A DNA stretch of 56,269 nucleotides from Clostridia bacterium. GTDB lineage: Bacteria; Bacillota; Clostridia; Oscillospirales; CAG-272. Shown in pieces: positions 18,107 through 28,254 of the stretch. Within the stretch, counting starts at the first letter, position 1. Each line of letters opens with the position of its first letter. Under the pieces are notes generated by a model. The model searched no databases. It saw only the letters and a program-made list of their open reading frames with translations, and was not told the origin of the DNA. Location of the stretch: the NCBI GenBank assembly GCA_017446155.1, contig JAFSRI010000005.1, positions 1-56,269 on the forward strand, written 5' to 3'. The position numbers and the translations under genes are program-made.

Positions 18107-18322
18107 ATGTGCAGAATAGCGATAGGCGAGAACATCAGACGTTATAGAAATGAGAAGAATATGACACAGGAAGAATTCGGGCAGCTTCTAGGAATAAGCG
18201 CGCAGGCGATCTCAAAATGGGAAAATGAAAAGAATTATCCCGACATCGTGCTTTTGCCCGACATAGCACGTCTTATGGGAATGCAGGTCGGCAATTTCTT
18301 TGTCGAAGAGGAAAGAAATTGA
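18107..18322 (+). CDS. Small XRE-family helix-turn-helix regulator
   Basis: 71 residues, essentially one Cro/C1-type HTH domain: GENIRRYRNEKNMTQEEFGQ, then LLGISAQAISKWENEKNYPD, ending in a short acidic tail. It is probably a dimeric DNA-binding protein; target unknown. The start is the ATG at 18107, with AGGAGG at 18096-18101. The reading frame stays open upstream to 17825, but that stretch translates the leader and terminator and is not coding. Its position behind a terminator-containing riboswitch-like leader suggests ligand-controlled expression. Confidence 0.85.
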   Translation: MCRIAIGENIRRYRNEKNMTQEEFGQLLGISAQAISKWENEKNYPDIVLLPDIARLMGMQVGNFFVEEERN

Positions 18323-18577
18323 TTGCTTGGTTATTTCCATACAGCACCGCGCGAATTATAAGGAGATTTTTTTACAAACGATCATTTCGTTTGATACGGC
18401 GAACGCTCCGCTGAAAAACGTTGATTGCGTCGATATACCGCGGGAAAAATCGTGCTGAGCAATGCAGCGTTTTGCGTTTTTGAAACCTTTTTGCATAAAA
18501 TCATCGGGAATAAATCTAAATATAAACCGTGAGAAAATAAAAAAATATGCTCAAAAGAAAATAGGCGGTAAATAAAG
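18323..18577 (+). other. AT-rich intergenic region, nothing recognised
   Basis: About 255 nt between the XRE gene and the aspA promoter. No open frame with a ribosome site and no clear hairpin terminator. Confidence 0.5.
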
Positions 18578-18606
18578 TTGACTTTTACGCTTTTTTGTGG
18601 TACAAT
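18578..18606 (+). promoter_or_regulatory. Promoter for aspA
   Basis: TTGACT (18578-18583), exactly 17 nt, TACAAT (18601-18606), 70 nt before the start codon. Confidence 0.75.
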
Positions 18607-18676
18607 CTCTTTTGCTGTCGAATAGGTAAAAAAATATTCGGCAAAAACGAACTGTTTCAGAGATGGTAAAAGAGAG

Positions 18677-20053
18677 ATGCAATTATTCAGAGAAGAAAAA
18701 GATTCGATAGGAACGCTGAGCGTGCCCGAGCAGGCATATTACGGCGTGCAGACTCTTAGAGGCTACAATAATTTCCAAATAACCGGAGAGAAAATGGAGC
18801 CTGTATTCATTTATAATATTGCAAAAATAAAGAAAGCGGCGGCGATTGCAAACGCAAAGGCGGGAAGCATTTCTTCATCGACAGCCGACGCTATCGTTAA
18901 GGCGTGCGACGAAGTTATTTGCGGAAAGTTCGACGGAGAATTTATCACCGACGCAATTCAGGGCGGTGCGGGGACGACCGTCAATATGAACGTAAACGAG
19001 GTTGTTGCCAATCGCGCGACGGAGCTTGTTGGCGGTAAGAGGGGCGAGTATCTCGTCCATCCAAACGACGCTGTCAACTGTGCGCAATCGACAAACGACG
19101 TTATCCCATCGGCGGGAAAACTTACGTTGCTCGACTTGTTCAGCCCGATGGAAGAAAAACTAAATGCGCTGATAGACGCGCTTGATGAAAAAGCGGTCGA
19201 GTTTGACCGCGTGATAAAAATGGGCAGAACACAGCTTCAAGACGCTGTTCCGGTCCGTCTCGGGCAGGAATTTTCGGCGTTTTCGGCGGCGCTCAAACGT
19301 GACAGAGCGCGCATTTCTGCGTCTGTTGAAAGCATGAAGGTGCTCAACCTCGGCGGAACAGCCATAGGAACCTCGATCAACGTCGCTGACGGATATATCG
19401 AAAACGTTTATCCCGTACTCTCGCAGATAACCGGCTACTCTCTCAAACCCGCCGACAATCTTATAGATTCAACGCAGAACCTTGACGCTTTCGCGGATTT
19501 TTCCGCTTCGCTCAAAACCTTTGCGCTCGATCTTATAAAAATTTGCAACGATCTCCGCCTTATGTCAAGCGGTCCCCGCGCGGGACTTGAAGAAATATTC
19601 CTGCCCGCAATGCAAAACGGTTCGTCAATCATGCCCGGCAAGGTAAACCCCGTAATTCCCGAGGTCGTAACTCAGGTGGCATACAACGTTATCGGCAATG
19701 ACCTTACGGTTTCGCTTTCAATTCAGGCGGGGCAGTTTGAGCTTAACCCCTATGAACCGGTTATATTCTTTAAACTTTTCGAGTCGCTTAAAACATTGAC
19801 AGGCGCGCTCGATACGTTCACCGTAAACTGCGTAAAAGGTATAAAAGCTAATGAAGAACATCTTAAAGAGCTCGTTTCGTTCAGCACCGGAACGGTGACG
19901 GCACTAGCGCCCATGCTCGGCTATCAAAAAGCCGCCGACATAGCCAAGGAGGCTATCAAGCGCGGGATGAGTATCAAGAGCATACTGCTTGAAAAGAAGA
20001 TCTTTATTGAGAAAGAAATCGATAAAATTCTTGATCCGTTCTCGATGACGTAA
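18677..20053 (+). CDS. aspA: Aspartate ammonia-lyase
   Basis: Deaminates L-aspartate to fumarate and ammonia. The 458-residue member of the fumarase/aspartase superfamily has IGTLSVPEQAYYGVQTLR at the N-terminus, GAGTTVNMNVNEV, the HPNDAVNCAQSTNDVIP region, KMGRTQLQDAVPVRLGQEF with the catalytic-site residues, and the signature GSSIMPGKVNPVIPE. The GTLSVPEQAYYG start and NPVIPEV favour aspartase over class II fumarase. It is monocistronic, with its own promoter and terminator. The ribosome site AGAGAG is weak. Confidence 0.93.
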   Translation: MQLFREEKDSIGTLSVPEQAYYGVQTLRGYNNFQITGEKMEPVFIYNIAKIKKAAAIANAKAGSISSSTADAIVKACDEVICGKFDGEFITDAIQGGAGTTVNMNVNEVVANRATELVGGKRGEYLVHPNDAVNCAQSTNDVIPSAGKLTLLDLFSPMEEKLNALIDALDEKAVEFDRVIKMGRTQLQDAVPVRLGQEFSAFSAALKRDRARISASVESMKVLNLGGTAIGTSINVADGYIENVYPVLSQITGYSLKPADNLIDSTQNLDAFADFSASLKTFALDLIKICNDLRLMSSGPRAGLEEIFLPAMQNGSSIMPGKVNPVIPEVVTQVAYNVIGNDLTVSLSIQAGQFELNPYEPVIFFKLFESLKTLTGALDTFTVNCVKGIKANEEHLKELVSFSTGTVTALAPMLGYQKAADIAKEAIKRGMSIKSILLEKKIFIEKEIDKILDPFSMT

Positions 20054-20096
20054 AATACGGAGATTTTGTAAAATACATTTAATATTCGCAAAAAAC

Positions 20097-20125
20097 AACA
20101 GGCTGAAAAAATCAGCCTGTTTTTT
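20097..20125 (+). terminator. Intrinsic terminator of aspA
   Basis: AACAGGCTGA (20097-20106) pairs with TCAGCCTGTT (20112-20121), loop of As, then a run of Ts to 20125. Confidence 0.9.
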
Positions 20126-20231
20126 GATGCAAACGACGTTAATTTGAATTAGTTATCATACTCGGTTTTAATTATGTTCGGTTTAATATCTTCGTTTGAT
20201 TATTTCGTTTGTTTGCAAGAGAATGAGTTTT

Positions 20232-21872
<1,641 letters not shown>

Positions 21873-21890
21873 TTATTTTATAAAGTAAAT

Positions 21891-21919
21891 ACGCCTTGCA
21901 ATAAAAACAAGCAAGGCGT
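21891..21919 (-). terminator. Hairpin between purA and pyrG
   Basis: ACGCCTTGC (21891-21899) pairs with GCAAGGCGT (21911-21919). On the minus strand it sits 50 nt after the purA stop, but it is followed by only a few Ts, so it may be a weak or partial terminator. Confidence 0.5.
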
Positions 21920-21968
21920 TTTACATTAAAATGTCGGATATTTGATTAAAAATGTTTTTGTGCTGTTG

Positions 21969-23243
21969 TTATCTTATTATAATGCTGTTCCTTTCCGGTC
22001 CCACGGAAACGTATTTTATGTGACATCCTATCGCTTTTTCCGTCATTTCGACGTATGCGCGGGCAGCCTCGGGCAGGTCTTTCCATTCTCTTATACCGGA
22101 AATATCGCACATCCAACCGTCAACGTATTCGATGACGGGTTTCGCGTCGTCGATCTCGGATGGGAACGGAAAGTCGTCGCGTACTTTTCCGTCAACGGTG
22201 TAGTGTGTGCAGACGGGTATCTTTTTCATATAGCTGAGCACGTCGAGCTTTGTCAGCGCGATCTCAGTCGCGCCCTGAGTCTGCACTCCGTATCTTGTAG
22301 CTACAAAATCGATCGGTCCGACTCTTCTCGGTCTGCCTGTTTTTGCGCCGTACTCTCCGCCTGCTTCGCGCAGTTTTTCCGCTTCTTCGCCGAACATCTC
22401 ACATGTGAACGGTCCCTCGCCCACGCACGTTGAATATGCCTTGACGACGCCTGTAACTCGGTCGAGTTTGGCTGATGTAAAGCCGGAACCGACGGGAGCG
22501 TATGCCGCTATGGCGTTGGATGAGGTGGTATAAGGATAAATGCCGAAATCTATATCTCGCAAAGCCCCGAGCTGAGCCTCGAACATAATATTTTTGCCGT
22601 TCTCGGAGGCTCGGCGGAGAAAATCACTTGTGTTTGTAATGAACGGTTTTATTTTCTCGCCGTAGGTGTCAAGCCACTCGTCAAGCGTCTGCTCGGTGTA
22701 AGGCTCTGCACCGTAAACTTTCGTTATTATGAGGTTTTTCCATTCGAGCAGCTGCATAAGATGCTCTTTGAGTTTTTTCGGGAAAAGCAATTCGCCGGCG
22801 AGGACGGTTTTTTTCTGGAATTTATCGGAATAGAACGGAGCGATGCCCTGTTTTGTCGAACCGTATTTTTTATCCGCCAAGCGTTTTTCTTCAAGTTCGT
22901 CGAGCAGTCGGTGCCACGGCAACAAAAGTGAAGCGCGGTCGCTTATTTTCAAATTTTCCGGGGTAATTGCCACGCCTTTTTCACGCACAACTTCAATTTC
23001 CTTCCAAAGATTTTCCGCGTCGAGCGCCACGCCGTTGCCGAGAACATTTACAACGTTTTTGCGGAATATTCCCGAAGGGAGCAGATGAAGCGCGAATTTG
23101 CCATAGTCGTTTATAACTGTGTGGCCGGCGTTTCCGCCGCCTTGGTATCTTACAACCACATCATATTCCTCAGTCAGAAGGTCAACCATTCGGCCTTTTC
23201 CCTCGTCGCCCCAGTTAATACCTACGATTGCACAGTTGGACAT
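21969..23243 (-). CDS. purA: Adenylosuccinate synthase
   Basis: Joins IMP and aspartate using GTP, the first committed step to AMP. The 424-residue protein starts with the P-loop-like VGINWGDEGKGRMVDLL and has YQGGGNAGHTV, the GIAPFYSDK region, TSSNAIAAYAPVGSG and TGRPRRVGPIDFVATRYG, all family signatures. The start is the ATG at 23243 with AAGGAGAG before it; the longer open frame to 23354 runs into the glnA end and is not used. It probably shares the glnA transcript, with a gap of about 65 nt. Confidence 0.96.
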   Translation of the reverse strand: MSNCAIVGINWGDEGKGRMVDLLTEEYDVVVRYQGGGNAGHTVINDYGKFALHLLPSGIFRKNVVNVLGNGVALDAENLWKEIEVVREKGVAITPENLKISDRASLLLPWHRLLDELEEKRLADKKYGSTKQGIAPFYSDKFQKKTVLAGELLFPKKLKEHLMQLLEWKNLIITKVYGAEPYTEQTLDEWLDTYGEKIKPFITNTSDFLRRASENGKNIMFEAQLGALRDIDFGIYPYTTSSNAIAAYAPVGSGFTSAKLDRVTGVVKAYSTCVGEGPFTCEMFGEEAEKLREAGGEYGAKTGRPRRVGPIDFVATRYGVQTQGATEIALTKLDVLSYMKKIPVCTHYTVDGKVRDDFPFPSEIDDAKPVIEYVDGWMCDISGIREWKDLPEAARAYVEMTEKAIGCHIKYVSVGPERNSIIIR

Positions 23244-23308
23244 TTTTCTTTTCTCTCCTTGTTGATATGATAATAATTTGTTAAATTGAACTGAAAGTAA
23301 ATTGTTGT

Positions 23309-25390
23309 TTATCTCACCGCAAACAAGAGCTTGTCGTATGTCGGATACGGCCATACGCTTTCATCCGTCATCGTTTCCGCCTCGTCCGCATAACGGCGAA
23401 GCTCCGCCATTTTCGGTATCATTATATCGCGTATCATATTGCTTTGCTCGGTGACGTCCGCTATCGCTTTTATTTTCAAAAGCGTCTTTTCAAGTATTTC
23501 CGTCGTCGAATATGTCAACGTCGTAAGTTCAGCAAGCTTGTTCGCCGCCACGACCTCATACGTCGCCTCGATACCGTAATTTCTTTTATCGTTTGTAGCC
23601 CGAACGAGCTTTGTCGAGAAAGCCGATATGGCGGGCAAGATCTCTTTCTTTGCCATGTCTATCATCGTCGCCGCTTCTATCATCACCGTTTTTGCGTAAT
23701 TTTCAAGCGTTATCTCGTATCTTGCGCGGATCTCCGTTTCGGTAAATACGCCTTGACGCGTCAGCATATCGACGTTTTTCTTTTCAAGCACTTTCGGCAG
23801 GCAGTCGGGCGTAGTTTTTAAGTTCGACAACCCTCTTCCTTCCGCTTCTTTTACCCACGCGCTGTCATAGCCGTTGCCGTTGAATATTATGCGCTTGTGC
23901 GCTTTTATCGTTTCGCGAAGCAGAGTGTTGAGATCCTCTGCAAAGTTTTCGCTGCCTTCGAGCCTGTCGGCAAACTCTTCAAGAACTTCCGCCACCGAGG
24001 CGTTCAGCATTACGTTGGGTTCCGCAATAGAGTTTGACGAACCCGGCATACGAAACTCGAACTTGTTGCCGGTAAAAGCGAAAGGCGATGTGCGGTTGCG
24101 GTCGGTCGTGTCGCGCAAAAATTGCGGGAGTGCAGGTACGCCGAAAAGCATCTTTTTGCGCTCGACGCTCTCATACGGAGCGTCGTTTTCTATCGCGTCA
24201 AGAACAGCCGTCAGTTCCTCGCCCAAAAACATCGAAACGACGGCGGGCGGGGCTTCGTTTGCTCCGAGACGGTGATCGTTGCCGGCTGATGCGACGGATA
24301 TGCGGAGAAGATCCTGATATTCGTCAACGGCTTTTATCACGGCGCACAAAAACAGCAGGAATTGAGCGTTTTCGTGCGGAGTTTTCCCCGGTTTTAATAG
24401 ATTTGTTCCCTTGTCGGTGGCGATAGACCAGTTGTTGTGCTTGCCTGAACCGTTCACCCCGTTAAACGGCTTTTCATGAAGCAGACATACAAGTTTATGG
24501 CGCTGAGCCACCTTTTTCATTATTTCCATCGTCAGCTGGTTGTGATCGGTGGCGATATTTGTGGTTGTATATATCGGGGCGAGCTCGTGCTGAGCGGGCG
24601 CTACCTCGTTATGTTCGGTTTTGGCATAAATACCGAGCTTCCACAGCTCTACGTTGAGATCCTGCATAAATTCGGCTACGCGCTGAGCGATGGAACCGTA
24701 ATAGTGATCGTCAAGCTCTTGCCCCTTTGGTGCGCTCGCGCCGAAAAGCGTTCTTCCGGTGAAGATAAGGTCTTTGCGCTTCTCGTACATATCGCTGTCG
24801 ATGAGGAAGTATTCTTGTTCCGGTCCTACCATTGCTCTTACGCGCTTGACCGTAGTGTTGCCGAACAGGGTAAGTATTCTCAGCGCCTGCTTGTTGAGCG
24901 CTTCCATACTGCGAAGAAGCGGCGTTTTTTTGTCGAGCGCCTCGCCGCCGTATGACGTGAACGCCGTCGGAATACAGAGCGTTTTATCTTTTATAAACGC
25001 ATAAGAGGTAGGATCCCACGCGGTATATCCGCGCGCTTCAAACGTCGCGCGAAGCCCGCCGGACGGGAAAGACGAGGCGTCCGACTCACCTTTAATCAAC
25101 GCGTCGGCGGAAAATTCCATTATAACTCGTCCGTCGGGGGAGGGGGATATGAAACTCTCGTGTTTTTCGGCGGTGACGCCGTTGAGCGGCTGGAACCAAT
25201 GCGTGTAGTGCGTAGCTCCCTTTTCGATAGCCCATTTTTTCATCGCGTCGGCGACGGCGCTTGCAAGTCTGACGTCGAGCTGCTCGCCCTCGTCGATCGT
25301 TTTTTTAAGCGATTCATAAACTTCGGCCGACAAGGTGGCTTTCATCACTCGGTCGTCAAACACCATACTTCCGAAATAATCCGAAATCAT
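23309..25390 (-). CDS. glnA: Glutamine synthetase type III
   Basis: Makes glutamine from glutamate and ammonia. The 693-residue length and motifs are those of GSIII (GlnN), common in anaerobes: VGPEQEYFLID, KTEHNEVAPAQHE, GVNGSGKHNNWS, GNDHRLGANEAPP and FEFRMPGSSNS. No GSI/GSII-type organisation. The start is the ATG at 25390, nine nt after AAGGA; the TTG at 25408 overlaps this site. Its promoter (25491-25519) and a leader with a terminator hairpin (25418-25476) indicate regulation before the coding region. Confidence 0.95.
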   Translation of the reverse strand: MISDYFGSMVFDDRVMKATLSAEVYESLKKTIDEGEQLDVRLASAVADAMKKWAIEKGATHYTHWFQPLNGVTAEKHESFISPSPDGRVIMEFSADALIKGESDASSFPSGGLRATFEARGYTAWDPTSYAFIKDKTLCIPTAFTSYGGEALDKKTPLLRSMEALNKQALRILTLFGNTTVKRVRAMVGPEQEYFLIDSDMYEKRKDLIFTGRTLFGASAPKGQELDDHYYGSIAQRVAEFMQDLNVELWKLGIYAKTEHNEVAPAQHELAPIYTTTNIATDHNQLTMEIMKKVAQRHKLVCLLHEKPFNGVNGSGKHNNWSIATDKGTNLLKPGKTPHENAQFLLFLCAVIKAVDEYQDLLRISVASAGNDHRLGANEAPPAVVSMFLGEELTAVLDAIENDAPYESVERKKMLFGVPALPQFLRDTTDRNRTSPFAFTGNKFEFRMPGSSNSIAEPNVMLNASVAEVLEEFADRLEGSENFAEDLNTLLRETIKAHKRIIFNGNGYDSAWVKEAEGRGLSNLKTTPDCLPKVLEKKNVDMLTRQGVFTETEIRARYEITLENYAKTVMIEAATMIDMAKKEILPAISAFSTKLVRATNDKRNYGIEATYEVVAANKLAELTTLTYSTTEILEKTLLKIKAIADVTEQSNMIRDIMIPKMAELRRYADEAETMTDESVWPYPTYDKLLFAVR

Positions 25391-25417
25391 ATTTTCACAT
25401 CCTTCCAAACGGGTTTT

Positions 25418-25476
25418 TTATAAAAAAAGCGGCAAATGCTCCGAAGAAGCGAAATACTTCCACGGCCACATTTGCC
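25418..25476 (-). promoter_or_regulatory. Terminator-containing leader (attenuator) of glnA, with overlapping short ORF
   Basis: On the minus strand GGCAAATG (25476-25469) pairs with CATTTGCC (25438-25431). Inner GAAG/CTTC and CCG/CGG pairs make one long stem, followed by GC and seven Ts. It stands between the promoter and the glnA start, so full transcription needs read-through. The same bases contain a 17-codon frame from 25471 to 25418, MWPWKYFASSEHLPLFL, with AGAGG three nt before its ATG. It could be a leader peptide or an accident of the hairpin. It has no Gln codons. Confidence 0.6.
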
Positions 25477-25490
25477 TCTTAAACAAGGTT

Positions 25491-25519
25491 ATTTTACACT
25501 CATAAAAATGAAATGTCAA
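25491..25519 (-). promoter_or_regulatory. Promoter of glnA
   Basis: On the minus strand TTGACA (25519-25514), 17 nt, TAAAAT (25496-25491). Transcription would start near 25484, giving a leader of about 95 nt. Confidence 0.8.
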
Positions 25520-25638
25520 TGCTGTTTTTAAAATTTCGGCATAAAAAGGCGAATTTCCATAAAATAACCAAAAAAATTGATATTTGCTGAATTATTTTGT
25601 TTTATTATTCAAAACGGGGCGTTTTTTTCAGGTGGTTA

Positions 25639-25667
25639 TTGACAATCGGTGAAAATTTGTTTATAAT
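25639..25667 (+). promoter_or_regulatory. Consensus promoter of the aromatic amino acid operon
   Basis: Perfect TTGACA (25639-25644), 17-nt spacer, perfect TATAAT (25662-25667). Start predicted near 25674, giving a leader of about 190 nt. Confidence 0.9.
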
Positions 25668-25699
25668 AAGAAAAAATTCCGAAGAAGGAGCGCGCAATT

Positions 25700-25774
25700 A
25701 TGAAGTCCACACGATTTTTCTATTATTACTTTACACTTGCGGACAGGACCTCTTTCGGAGAAGATCGTTATTAA
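25700..25774 (+). CDS. Phe/Tyr-rich leader peptide of the aromatic operon attenuator
   Basis: A 24-codon frame with a good ribosome site (GAAGGAG at 25684-25690, nine nt from ATG). Residues 6-11 read Phe-Phe-Tyr-Tyr-Tyr-Phe, and the peptide ends Arg-Tyr. Such control-codon runs are the hallmark of ribosome-mediated attenuation. Scarcity of charged tRNA-Phe or tRNA-Tyr would stall the ribosome on codons 25715-25732, over leader segment 1 (GTCC at 25705-25708) but leaving 25737-25745 free to form the antiterminator. The downstream operon makes exactly these amino acids. The peptide itself probably has no other role. Confidence 0.85.
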   Translation: MKSTRFFYYYFTLADRTSFGEDRY

Positions 25775-25847
25775 TCGGTTTTTGAAAAGATGATTTGTCC
25801 GCAATTCGTCGTGCGAGTTTATTTTTGCACACAGAATTGCGGTTTTT
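25737..25847 (+). promoter_or_regulatory. Antiterminator/terminator pair of the aromatic operon attenuator
   Basis: Segment 2, TTGCGGACA (25737-25745), is a perfect 9-bp complement of segment 3, TGTCCGCAA (25796-25804): the antiterminator. Segment 3 overlaps CCGCAATTC (25799-25807), which pairs perfectly with GAATTGCGG (25834-25842) and is followed by TTTTT: the terminator, with an inner GTGC/GCAC extension. The two folds cannot coexist. Segment 1 GTCC (25705-25708) can pair with GGAC in segment 2, a protector stem. This is the classical 1:2, 2:3, 3:4 attenuator logic. Confidence 0.85.
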
Positions 25848-25866
25848 GTTTTCGGAGGATAAAAAC

Positions 25867-27054
25867 ATGGTATCTCAAAAAATGTTCGAGCTCGGCCGAC
25901 GCAGCTCGAAAATAAGGCAGATAGCCGAATACGGCAGGGCGAGAAAAGCCGAGATTGGGAACGAAAAAGTTTTTGATTTTTCGCTCGGAAATCCGAGCAT
26001 TCCCGCGCCGGAAAAAGTGCGCGAGGAGCTTATAAGGCTTATTGAAACCACACCCGCCGAGGTGCTTCACGGCTACACGTCGTCGGCGGGCGACATGGGC
26101 GTAAGGGAAAGTATTGCGAAATATTTATCTGAAACGTTCGGTGCAAATGCCGACGCGTCGCTTATATATATGACTTGCGGCGCCGCGGCGTCACTTTGCA
26201 TTTCATTTACGGCTTTGCTTGCAAAAGGCGACGAGGTGATTGTACCATCGCCGTATTTTCCCGAATACAAGGTGTTTATCGAAAAAGCGGGCGGGGTGAC
26301 GGTCACCGTTCCGTGTGAGGATAAAACGTTCAAACTCGATATTAAGGCGATAGAAGCCGCAATAAACGAAAGAACCCGCATAGTGCTTATAAACACTCCC
26401 AACAATCCGACGGGCGCCGTATATTCGGAGCGTGAGATCAAAGCTCTGGCGGATTTGATGCAAAAAAAAGAAAAAGAATTGAACCGAGAAATATATCTGC
26501 TCTCTGACGAGCCGTACAGGGAACTTTACTACGGCGAGGGAAAGCTGCCGTTCGTGCCGAATTACTATAAAAGGTCGATCGTGGCATATTCATACAGCAA
26601 ATCGCTCTCGCTTCCCGGTGAGAGAATAGGATATATTTTCGTTTCTCCCGAATGTCCGTCTGCCGACGACGTGTTCGCCGCCGTCTGCGGCGCCGGGCGA
26701 AGCCTCGGATATGTATGCGCGCCGGCGCTTTTCCAACGGATGATACCGGGTGTGCTCGGATTGACGAGCGACATTTCGGAATACAGAGAAAACCGGGAAA
26801 TACTCGTTGGGGCGCTGACGGAGATGGGATATGAACTGACCCCGCCCGACGGAGCGTTCTATATGTTTATAAAATCGCCGGAGGATGACGCCGAGCTATT
26901 TTGCGAGAGAGCAAAAAAACACGAGATTTTGCTTGTGCCGAGCGATGATTTCGGCGTAAAAGGCTACGCGCGGCTTGCATATTGCACGTCGAGGGCGACG
27001 GTGATAAACTCTCTTCCCGCATTTAAGGCGTTGATGGACGAATATAAAAAGTGA
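25867..27054 (+). CDS. PLP-dependent aminotransferase (class I/II), probable aromatic aminotransferase
   Basis: 395 residues of the fold type I aspartate/aromatic aminotransferase family: FSLGNPSIPAPEKV, the HGYTSSAGDMGVRESIA substrate-cofactor region, NTPNNPTGAVYS, LSDEPYRELYY with the PLP-nitrogen Asp, the lysine motif SYSKSLSLPGERIGYI, and a C-terminal Arg (YARLAYC). As first gene of a Phe/Tyr operon it most likely transaminates phenylpyruvate and 4-hydroxyphenylpyruvate, though specificity is not readable from sequence. The start is the ATG at 25867, eight nt after GGAGG; the longer frame from 25795 passes through the terminator. Confidence 0.88.
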   Translation: MVSQKMFELGRRSSKIRQIAEYGRARKAEIGNEKVFDFSLGNPSIPAPEKVREELIRLIETTPAEVLHGYTSSAGDMGVRESIAKYLSETFGANADASLIYMTCGAAASLCISFTALLAKGDEVIVPSPYFPEYKVFIEKAGGVTVTVPCEDKTFKLDIKAIEAAINERTRIVLINTPNNPTGAVYSEREIKALADLMQKKEKELNREIYLLSDEPYRELYYGEGKLPFVPNYYKRSIVAYSYSKSLSLPGERIGYIFVSPECPSADDVFAAVCGAGRSLGYVCAPALFQRMIPGVLGLTSDISEYRENREILVGALTEMGYELTPPDGAFYMFIKSPEDDAELFCERAKKHEILLVPSDDFGVKGYARLAYCTSRATVINSLPAFKALMDEYKK

Positions 27055-27153
27055 GCATGTAGCTGAAAAAGATTTATAATCGAAAGCAATATAATTTCAA
27101 AAAAAATCAAAAACCGAAAACTTCCGTTTTGCTCATACGGAACAGGAGGAAAA

Positions 27154-28242
27154 ATGAACGAACTTGAAAAAGCGCGAAAACAAATTGATGAAATAGATGA
27201 GAAAATGGCGAAGCTCTTTTGCGAGAGAATGGACGCTTCGCGTCAGGTGGCAATGTATAAAAAAGACCACGGATTGAGAGTTTTCGATCCGGTGCGGGAA
27301 GAAGCCGTGATGAAGAAGAGCGTCACGAGAATAGATGACGAGGAACTTCGCGGATATTTTGTGAACTTTGTCCGCGCGAATATGGAAATTTCAAAGGCGT
27401 ATCAAGCGCGCCTGCTCGACGGTATGCGGATCGCTTTTTCAGGCGTTGAGGGGGCGTTTGCATCGATTGCCGCAAAACGCGTGTTCCCGACGGCAAAAAC
27501 GGTCGGCTACGGTGATTTTGAGGCGGCGTACAGGTCGGTTGAACGCGGCGAATGTGACGCGGCGCTGCTGCCGATAGAAAACAGCACAAACGGCGACGTC
27601 GGGCAGGTGATGGATCTTGCGTTCTTCGGCTCGCTTTATGTAAGCGGTGTGTATGATATTGAGATCGTGCAAAATCTGCTCGGGGTACGCGGCGCGACGA
27701 TAAACGACGTGAAAACCGTGACGAGTCACCCGCAGGCGCTCGGTCAGTGTAAACCGTTTATATCTTCTCATGGCTTTGAAACGGTCGAGGCAGTAAATAC
27801 TGCGGTCGCGGCGGCAAACGTCGTTGAGAAAAACGACAAGACGGTAGCCGCTATCGGAAGTGAGGAGGCGGCGCGCATCTATGGGCTGGACATACTTCAA
27901 TCTCACATAAACGAAAAAGGCTCGAATACAACGCGCTTTGCGGTATTTACGAGAGCGATGAAAGAGCCTTCGCCGGGCGACGCGCAGTTTATTATGTTGT
28001 TCACCGTTAAAAACGAGGCGGGCGCGCTTGCGCGCGCCGTAAACACGATAGGTTCGCACGGAATAAACCTGCGCGCGATAAAAAGCCGCCCGACAAAGCA
28101 GATTTCGTGGAGCTATTATTTCTTCTGCGAGGGCGAGGGATGCCTTGCAAGCGACAACGGCAAGCAAATGGTAGAAGAACTGAAACAAACGTGTAACGAC
28201 TTAAAAATAATAGGTTCGTTTGAAAAAGAAATTTTGATGTAA
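27154..28242 (+). CDS. pheA: Bifunctional chorismate mutase / prephenate dehydratase
   Basis: Turns chorismate into phenylpyruvate, the committed Phe branch. 362 residues in three parts: an AroQ-type chorismate mutase helical domain (about 1-90, LEKARKQIDEIDEKMAKLF), a prephenate dehydratase domain (about 92-268, with PIENSTNG and TTRF at 259-262) and a C-terminal ACT domain (about 278-355) with GAL and KSRP, the Phe-binding motifs (usually ESRP). Feedback inhibition by Phe is therefore likely. It follows the aminotransferase after 99 nt, with AGGAGG. Confidence 0.94.
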   Translation: MNELEKARKQIDEIDEKMAKLFCERMDASRQVAMYKKDHGLRVFDPVREEAVMKKSVTRIDDEELRGYFVNFVRANMEISKAYQARLLDGMRIAFSGVEGAFASIAAKRVFPTAKTVGYGDFEAAYRSVERGECDAALLPIENSTNGDVGQVMDLAFFGSLYVSGVYDIEIVQNLLGVRGATINDVKTVTSHPQALGQCKPFISSHGFETVEAVNTAVAAANVVEKNDKTVAAIGSEEAARIYGLDILQSHINEKGSNTTRFAVFTRAMKEPSPGDAQFIMLFTVKNEAGALARAVNTIGSHGINLRAIKSRPTKQISWSYYFFCEGEGCLASDNGKQMVEELKQTCNDLKIIGSFEKEILM

Positions 28243-28254
28243 GGAGAATAGCCC

